A stretch of 64,000 nt of DNA from Thalassoglobus sp. JC818 (GTDB taxonomy: Bacteria > Planctomycetota > Planctomycetia > Planctomycetales > Planctomycetaceae): NCBI RefSeq assembly GCF_040717535.1, contig NZ_JBFEFI010000001.1, positions 1,054,001 through 1,118,000 on the forward strand. The letters run 5' to 3'. A program made the translations under genes and the position numbers. The notes under the pieces were generated by a model. The model was given only the letters and a program-made list of their open reading frames with translations, did not search any database and was not told the origin of the DNA. Shown here piece after piece: positions 55,089 to 64,000 of the stretch. Every line of letters starts with the position of its first letter. Position 1 is the stretch's first letter.

Positions 55089-55901
55089 ATGGGATTGTTT
55101 GAAGGAAAGAAGGGAATCGTTCTGGGAATTGCGAACGATCATTCGATTGCCTGGGCGATTACACAACAACTCTTCGCTGAGGGAGCGGAGATCGGTTTCA
55201 CTCACCTTCCTGACAAAGACCCAGCTCGTCCCAAAAACGAAAACAAGGTTCGCAAACTCGTCGATTCACACGGCGCCAAATTCGTGATCCCCTGCGATGT
55301 GACGAGCGACGAACATCTCGACACCGTCTTCGAGAAAACCGAACAGGAATTCGGCAAAATCGATTTCGTGCTCCACAGCATCGCCTTCGCTCCACCTGCC
55401 GACTTGACCGGACCGGTTTACCGCTGCAGTCGTGATGGATTCAAACTCGCCATGGAAATCAGCGTTTACAGCCTGATCGCGATGGCAGGACGAGCCCGCA
55501 ATCTGTTGAACGAAGGCGGAAGCATGCTCACTCTCAGTTATCTCGGCGGAGAACGAGTGATTCCGGGATACAACCTGATGGGACTGTGTAAGTCTGCACT
55601 CGAAAATGCAGTCGGTTATCTCGCGAGCGAGTTCGGCCCCGAAGGCAAACGAGTCAATGCGGTGAGTGCCGGCCCGGTCAAAACCGTCAGTGCCAGTGGT
55701 GTCGGAGACATCAAAAAGATGTTTCAGCTTTACGAAACATTCTCACCGATGCGTCGCAATATCACCGCCGAAGAGGTCGGGAAGTCGTCAATGTTCCTGC
55801 TGAGCGACTACGCTTCCGGAATCACTGGCGAAGTGCTGCACGTCGACGCCGGTTATCACTGCGTCGCTGCTCCACCGCTCGATGCATTCGACGAAAAGTA
55901 A
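55089..55901 (+). CDS. fabI: Enoyl-[acyl-carrier-protein] reductase
   Basis: 270 residues, ATG 55089 with GAGGAAAG upstream. NADH-dependent short-chain dehydrogenase that completes each cycle of fatty acid synthesis in the cytosol. The start [21 protein letters not shown] has the atypical FabI cofactor motif (G-x5-S-I-A). The active-site Tyr151 and Tyr161 and Lys168 ([21 protein letters not shown]) sit in the same spacing as Y146/Y156/K163 of the E. coli enzyme. [21 protein letters not shown] and [18 protein letters not shown] complete the family. It is the triclosan target class; no substitution can be judged. The isochorismatase-like gene follows on the same strand after 63 bases. Confidence 0.96.
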   Translation: MGLFEGKKGIVLGIANDHSIAWAITQQLFAEGAEIGFTHLPDKDPARPKNENKVRKLVDSHGAKFVIPCDVTSDEHLDTVFEKTEQEFGKIDFVLHSIAFAPPADLTGPVYRCSRDGFKLAMEISVYSLIAMAGRARNLLNEGGSMLTLSYLGGERVIPGYNLMGLCKSALENAVGYLASEFGPEGKRVNAVSAGPVKTVSASGVGDIKKMFQLYETFSPMRRNITAEEVGKSSMFLLSDYASGITGEVLHVDAGYHCVAAPPLDAFDEK

Positions 55902-55964
55902 GACTCAGCATTTGCCCGAGCGTCGAGAAACTCAAACTCCTGAACCTTTTCTGACAGGCAGGAC

Positions 55965-56525
55965 ATGCGCACCCCTCAACTGATGGATCGTTCGACGAGT
56001 CGTCTGGTCGTCGTCGACATGCAGGAAAAACTATTGCCTGTAGTCGATCGACACGACGACGTCTTACGGAGAACGCTTCAACTCGTCCGGGCTGCGCAGA
56101 TTCTGGATGTTCCAACGACCGCCACTGAGCAGTACCCGCGAGGTTTAGGCGGAACCGTTGCAGAACTCGCTGCCGCAATTGCAGATCGTCCGGAAAAGTT
56201 ACGGTTCAGCGCTGCGGAATGTCTCGACTGGGCGTCTGAGGGAAATCTCGCGGAAGCAAAATATCAGATCGTCATTGCTGGCATTGAAACGCATGTCTGC
56301 GTCCTCCAGACAGCACTTGATCTGGTTTCCAAAGGCTTCAATGTGTTCGTCGTTGCCGACGCCGTCGGGAGTAGAACCGCAGAAGATAAGTCCATCGCGC
56401 TGAAACGCCTTTCCGACGAAGGCATTCAGATCGTTTCGACAGAGATGGTGCTTTTCGAATGGTGTGAAGTCGCCGGGACCGACGAGTTCAAGCAGATCAG
56501 CAAACTCGTGACCAACCGAGACTAG
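55965..56525 (+). CDS. Isochorismatase-like cysteine hydrolase
   Basis: 186 residues, ATG 55965 with GGCAGGAC directly upstream. The catalytic triad of the family is visible: Asp18 in LVVVDMQEKLLP, Lys78 in DRPEKLRFSA and Cys112 in IVIAGIETHVCVLQTALDL. A cis-peptide-type AGIETHVC is typical of the YcaC/nicotinamidase group, and the DxQ start fits too. Substrate is not predictable; relatives cleave amides, vinyl ethers or phosphonates. The stop codon TAG at 56523-56525 is the first three bases of intergenic repeat copy D. Confidence 0.9.
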   Translation: MRTPQLMDRSTSRLVVVDMQEKLLPVVDRHDDVLRRTLQLVRAAQILDVPTTATEQYPRGLGGTVAELAAAIADRPEKLRFSAAECLDWASEGNLAEAKYQIVIAGIETHVCVLQTALDLVSKGFNVFVVADAVGSRTAEDKSIALKRLSDEGIQIVSTEMVLFEWCEVAGTDEFKQISKLVTNRD

Positions 56526-56627
56526 AGCAAGTTGCTCTTTCCAGTGCACTCGCTTGCACTGTTTTATAAGTTAAAAGGATATGCTTGCTCGTGCGAGATC
56601 GTTCACACAAAATCAGAAAATGCTCTA
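56523..56627 (-). repeat. Dispersed intergenic repeat, full-length copy D
   Basis: 105 bases, inverted relative to copy F. On the minus strand it reads TAGAGCATTTTCTGATTTTG...CTTATAAAAC then CAGTGCA-AGCGAG-TGCACTG, ending AGAGCAACTTGCTCTAG. The hairpin arms differ from copy F at two positions on each side, yet remain perfectly paired. The outer end TAG serves as the stop codon of the isochorismatase-like gene. No transposase or flanking duplication is evident. Confidence 0.9.
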
Positions 56628-56682
56628 AGGATTCACTCTCAACTCAAAGTTGAGTTGAGAGTCTCATCTTCCGCTTCGCCGG

Positions 56683-57708
56683 TCAACTGACGGATTCGCC
56701 AGCCACGAGTGAGGCGAGCACTTTGCGGGTTCCGGTGAAGTTTCGGCGACCGTGCATGGCGACGTAATTGTCGACGAGTGCAATGTCACCCGATTGCCAC
56801 ATCAAGTCGAACGTCACACGCTCAGCCAGTTCCGAACAAGCCAAAACATCATCGGGATCGAGAATCGATCCATCGCCAAACCGGATCGAATTCGAGGGAT
56901 CGTTGCGGGTATCTTTCCAGCCTTTGTACGCAGCGATCAACTGATTGAAGAACGCTTTTCGACCATCTCCCAGATCACGGACAGCGTCCAGCACTGGGGT
57001 CACCGCCTTTAAACTTCCATCTTCCAGCCAGGTCCACGTGTAACCCAATTCCCGCATGCGGTCTTCGGCCTCTTCGCGGGTCTGAGCACGGAATGTACTT
57101 TGCCAGCTTCGCCCCATTCCGGACTTTGCATCATCAAATCCGGGCATGACATTGGTGTACTGCAGCCCTTTGTTTTCACAATCGGCGGCGAAATCCGGAA
57201 GCTCCTTTTGCATCAACTCAAACAGTGCATCCGAGCGGCAGAGCGGAGTGGCTCCACCAGTGTCCGCAGCATGCTCACAGAAGAAGAACAACTTGCTGGG
57301 GTAAACAGGAGTCTGTGCCATTTCGTGATGTAGAAAAATCGTTACTTCAGGAGGAGCTTCGTTGGCTGTGAAGACTCGCTCCGTTTTGACGACGCGCACG
57401 GCATTCGAAAGTGAGTCCTCGTAGCGAAAGTTCGGAAACCCGCACGCTTCGATGAATCGATCGAACTCGAACGCATCCGCAACAGGAAATCCCCGGAAGA
57501 GAATCGCTCCGTGCTTCGCAGCTGTTTCGCTGATCAACTCAGAATGCGGCTTGAGAAACTTTTCAACATCCGCCAGATCACGGGAGGGTGAATTCCATTG
57601 CACAACGATGGGAAACACTCCACCGTCGATGGAAAGCTGCCCATCGACCGGAACCTCTCGGACAGATTCTTCATTCTTCAAGACATCTGAAATGGTCAAT
57701 TGTGACAC
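56683..57708 (-). CDS. TauD/TfdA-family dioxygenase
   Basis: 341 residues from GTG 57708, chosen because GGGGAG lies 6 bases upstream and gives the usual family length. ATGs at 57744 and 57792 and the long frame to 57909 lack such a site. This Fe(II)/2-oxoglutarate-dependent oxygenase has the family facial triad: His127 and Glu129 in FLHHEMAQTPVYPSK, and a distal His in NYVAMHGRRNFTGTRKVLASL. GAILFRGFPVADAFEFDRFIEACG and TPLCRSDALFELM are also family parts. An Arg-x-Phe-TGTRKV end binds oxoglutarate. Substrate is unknown. It follows the aldo/keto reductase gene by 76 bases, so they may share an mRNA. Confidence 0.88.
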   Translation of the reverse strand: MSQLTISDVLKNEESVREVPVDGQLSIDGGVFPIVVQWNSPSRDLADVEKFLKPHSELISETAAKHGAILFRGFPVADAFEFDRFIEACGFPNFRYEDSLSNAVRVVKTERVFTANEAPPEVTIFLHHEMAQTPVYPSKLFFFCEHAADTGGATPLCRSDALFELMQKELPDFAADCENKGLQYTNVMPGFDDAKSGMGRSWQSTFRAQTREEAEDRMRELGYTWTWLEDGSLKAVTPVLDAVRDLGDGRKAFFNQLIAAYKGWKDTRNDPSNSIRFGDGSILDPDDVLACSELAERVTFDLMWQSGDIALVDNYVAMHGRRNFTGTRKVLASLVAGESVS

Positions 57709-57784
57709 GCTCGACTCCCCACTGAGGACTGCAAAAACATCCATCAATGCGCGAAAGATATGTACAAAACTCGTCCCGATAAAC

Positions 57785-58765
57785 TCAATCATAGATCGGA
57801 CAAAACGTATTGAATGCTTCGAGTCCAAAATCGCCCGGATCGTTAAATCGGCGATGTTGATCGAGTCCGGAAATCGCTGCCATCTCTTCTTCTGACAGCT
57901 CAAAATCAAAGATCGAAATGTTTTCGACCAGTCGTTCGCGACGCGTTGTCTTCGGGATCACTGCCGTTTCAGACTGAACTCCCCATCGAAGCACAACCTG
58001 TGCGGGAGTTCGATCATGCCGCTTGGCAATCTCTTGAACAACTTGTTGCCCCAAGACTGAGTCGTCTGAGCCGGCCATTCCGATCGGCACGTAGGAAAGA
58101 GCCCCCAGCGGAGAAAACCCTGTGACCGCGATCTCCTGTTGATGGCAATACTTGAGCAACTTTTCCTGAACGAGATACGGATGCCGCTCGATTTGAAGCA
58201 CCGCAGGGCGAATTCTCGCACCATTCAGCAAATCGGCAAGCAGTCCCGTATTAAAGTTGCAAACACCGATATTCTTGATGAGACCTTCGTCGACCAACTC
58301 TTCCATAGCCTGCCAGGTTTCGAGAATCGGAACCGAAGCAAACTCCATCTTTGGATTCTGCTGATCCGGATCGAAGACCCAACCGGGCGGATACCGCTCT
58401 TCAATCGGGACATATCTGAGCGAGATGGGAAAATGAATCAGGTAGAGATCCAATTCGTCCAACTGCAAATCTGTCAGCGTCTTCTGCAAAGCTGGGCGAA
58501 CATGTTCCGGTGCGTGATAAGTATTCCAAAGCTTGGACGTGATCCACAAATCATCCCGCTGACATCGTCCGCTGTTCAAAGATGCGGATAACCCTCGGCC
58601 GACCGCATCCTCGTTACCGTAATCGCAGGCGCAGTCGAAGTGCCGGTATCCGACGTCAATTGCCTCTTCAACAATCGAGGGGACGACTTCAGAGTCAATT
58701 TTCCAGAATCCCAGACCGACTTTGGGGAGCTTCGCCCCGTTGGCCAATTGCAGTGTCTCGGTCAT
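57785..58765 (-). CDS. Aldo/keto reductase
   Basis: 326 residues. Cytosolic NADPH-dependent (beta/alpha)8 reductase. The catalytic tetrad is present: Asp44 and Tyr49 in RHFDCACDYGNED, Lys78 in LWITSKLWNTYH and His111 in LDLYLIHFPISL. TGFSPLGALSY and VIPKTTRRERLVENISIFDFELSEEEMAAI supply the cofactor-binding end. The ATG at 58765 begins MTETLQLANGAKLPKVGLGF, normal for the family. The nearest subgroup appears to be AKR2/xylose-reductase-like enzymes, but the substrate is uncertain. The dioxygenase gene follows on the same strand. Confidence 0.94.
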   Translation of the reverse strand: MTETLQLANGAKLPKVGLGFWKIDSEVVPSIVEEAIDVGYRHFDCACDYGNEDAVGRGLSASLNSGRCQRDDLWITSKLWNTYHAPEHVRPALQKTLTDLQLDELDLYLIHFPISLRYVPIEERYPPGWVFDPDQQNPKMEFASVPILETWQAMEELVDEGLIKNIGVCNFNTGLLADLLNGARIRPAVLQIERHPYLVQEKLLKYCHQQEIAVTGFSPLGALSYVPIGMAGSDDSVLGQQVVQEIAKRHDRTPAQVVLRWGVQSETAVIPKTTRRERLVENISIFDFELSEEEMAAISGLDQHRRFNDPGDFGLEAFNTFCPIYD

Positions 58766-59007
58766 ATCCTCAGTTTTCTCTGCCTCAGAGTTTATGCTGA
58801 AAGCTGCTGCCTGAAAACCAGATTCTCAGCGATGTGCATCGCTCGAGGTTTCAGGTCTTCTGATCATTTGGAAAGCGATCCGACCGACTTCCCGGTTTTG
58901 GTGCACTCACACAAAGTCATAGCAGATTTGGACTTCAGAGTCCCGGCACCCAGACGAAATTGGGATGGCAATTTCTCAGGCGACAGCTGCGAGAACGCAA
59001 ATGCCGC

Positions 59008-64000
<4,993 letters not shown>

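Overview
The window looks like a chromosomal segment from a planctomycete (phylum Planctomycetota, probably order Planctomycetales). The evidence is the gene content. There are planctomycete-type cytochrome/PSD proteins (DUF1592 and DUF1549/DUF1553 families), DUF1552 and DUF1501 partners, three secreted sulfatases with the Cys-x-Pro-Ser-Arg motif, a TIGR03067-like lipocalin-style protein and a very large DUF4175 protein. Gene density is loose, with many 60-600 base gaps, and GTG and TTG starts are common. I cannot name the genus from sequence alone. No rRNA, tRNA, CRISPR array, prophage or insertion sequence with a transposase was seen.

Layout. 1-4.5 kb: DUF1552/DUF1592 pair facing a sulfatase. 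4.7-6.4 kb: a DMT-type permease and a small conserved protein. 7.0-11.3 kb: a DUF1501 + PSCyt1/PSCyt2/PSD1 operon. 11.5-13 kb: 6-phosphogluconate dehydrogenase with a clear terminator. 13.3-16 kb: a TIGR03067-like secreted protein, then a C39-like cysteine peptidase and an ADP-ribosyltransferase-fold protein. That last pair is the most unusual gene content in the window. 16-19.6 kb: a CaCA antiporter, rho and coaE. 20-26.3 kb: a giant alpha-2-macroglobulin-like protein with a CTEQ thioester motif. 26.4-34.2 kb: seven same-strand genes (Gfo/Idh/MocA oxidoreductase, ThpR, a DUF2238-like membrane protein, a sodium/solute symporter, an HpcH/HpaI aldolase, a HEAT protein and a sulfatase), plausibly for uptake and breakdown of a sulfated carbohydrate. 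34.4-37.6 kb: trmL, a GT-C type glycosyltransferase and a small secreted Cys protein. 37.8-41.7 kb: a TadE/TadG-like pair and a third sulfatase. 41.9-46.8 kb: an EVE-domain protein, an LPG-synthase-TM protein, a methyltransferase, a coiled-coil/Tsr3-like pair and a receiver-HATPase protein. 46.9-56.5 kb: secreted proteins, a TIM-barrel isomerase, an M29 aminopeptidase, fabI and an isochorismatase-like hydrolase. 56.7-64 kb: a TauD-like dioxygenase, an aldo/keto reductase and a DUF4175 protein that runs off the window end and contains about 1.2 kb of tandem repeats.

At DNA level, the main unexplained structure is a dispersed intergenic repeat of about 105 bases. It has TAGAGCA/TGCTCTA ends and an internal hairpin whose arms change in a compensatory way between copies. 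Two near-full copies, two deleted copies and two degenerate copies lie in this window. In several of them the terminal TAG of the repeat is also the stop codon of the neighbouring gene.

Functional calls rest on motif recognition by eye. No alignment, structure prediction or database search was run.
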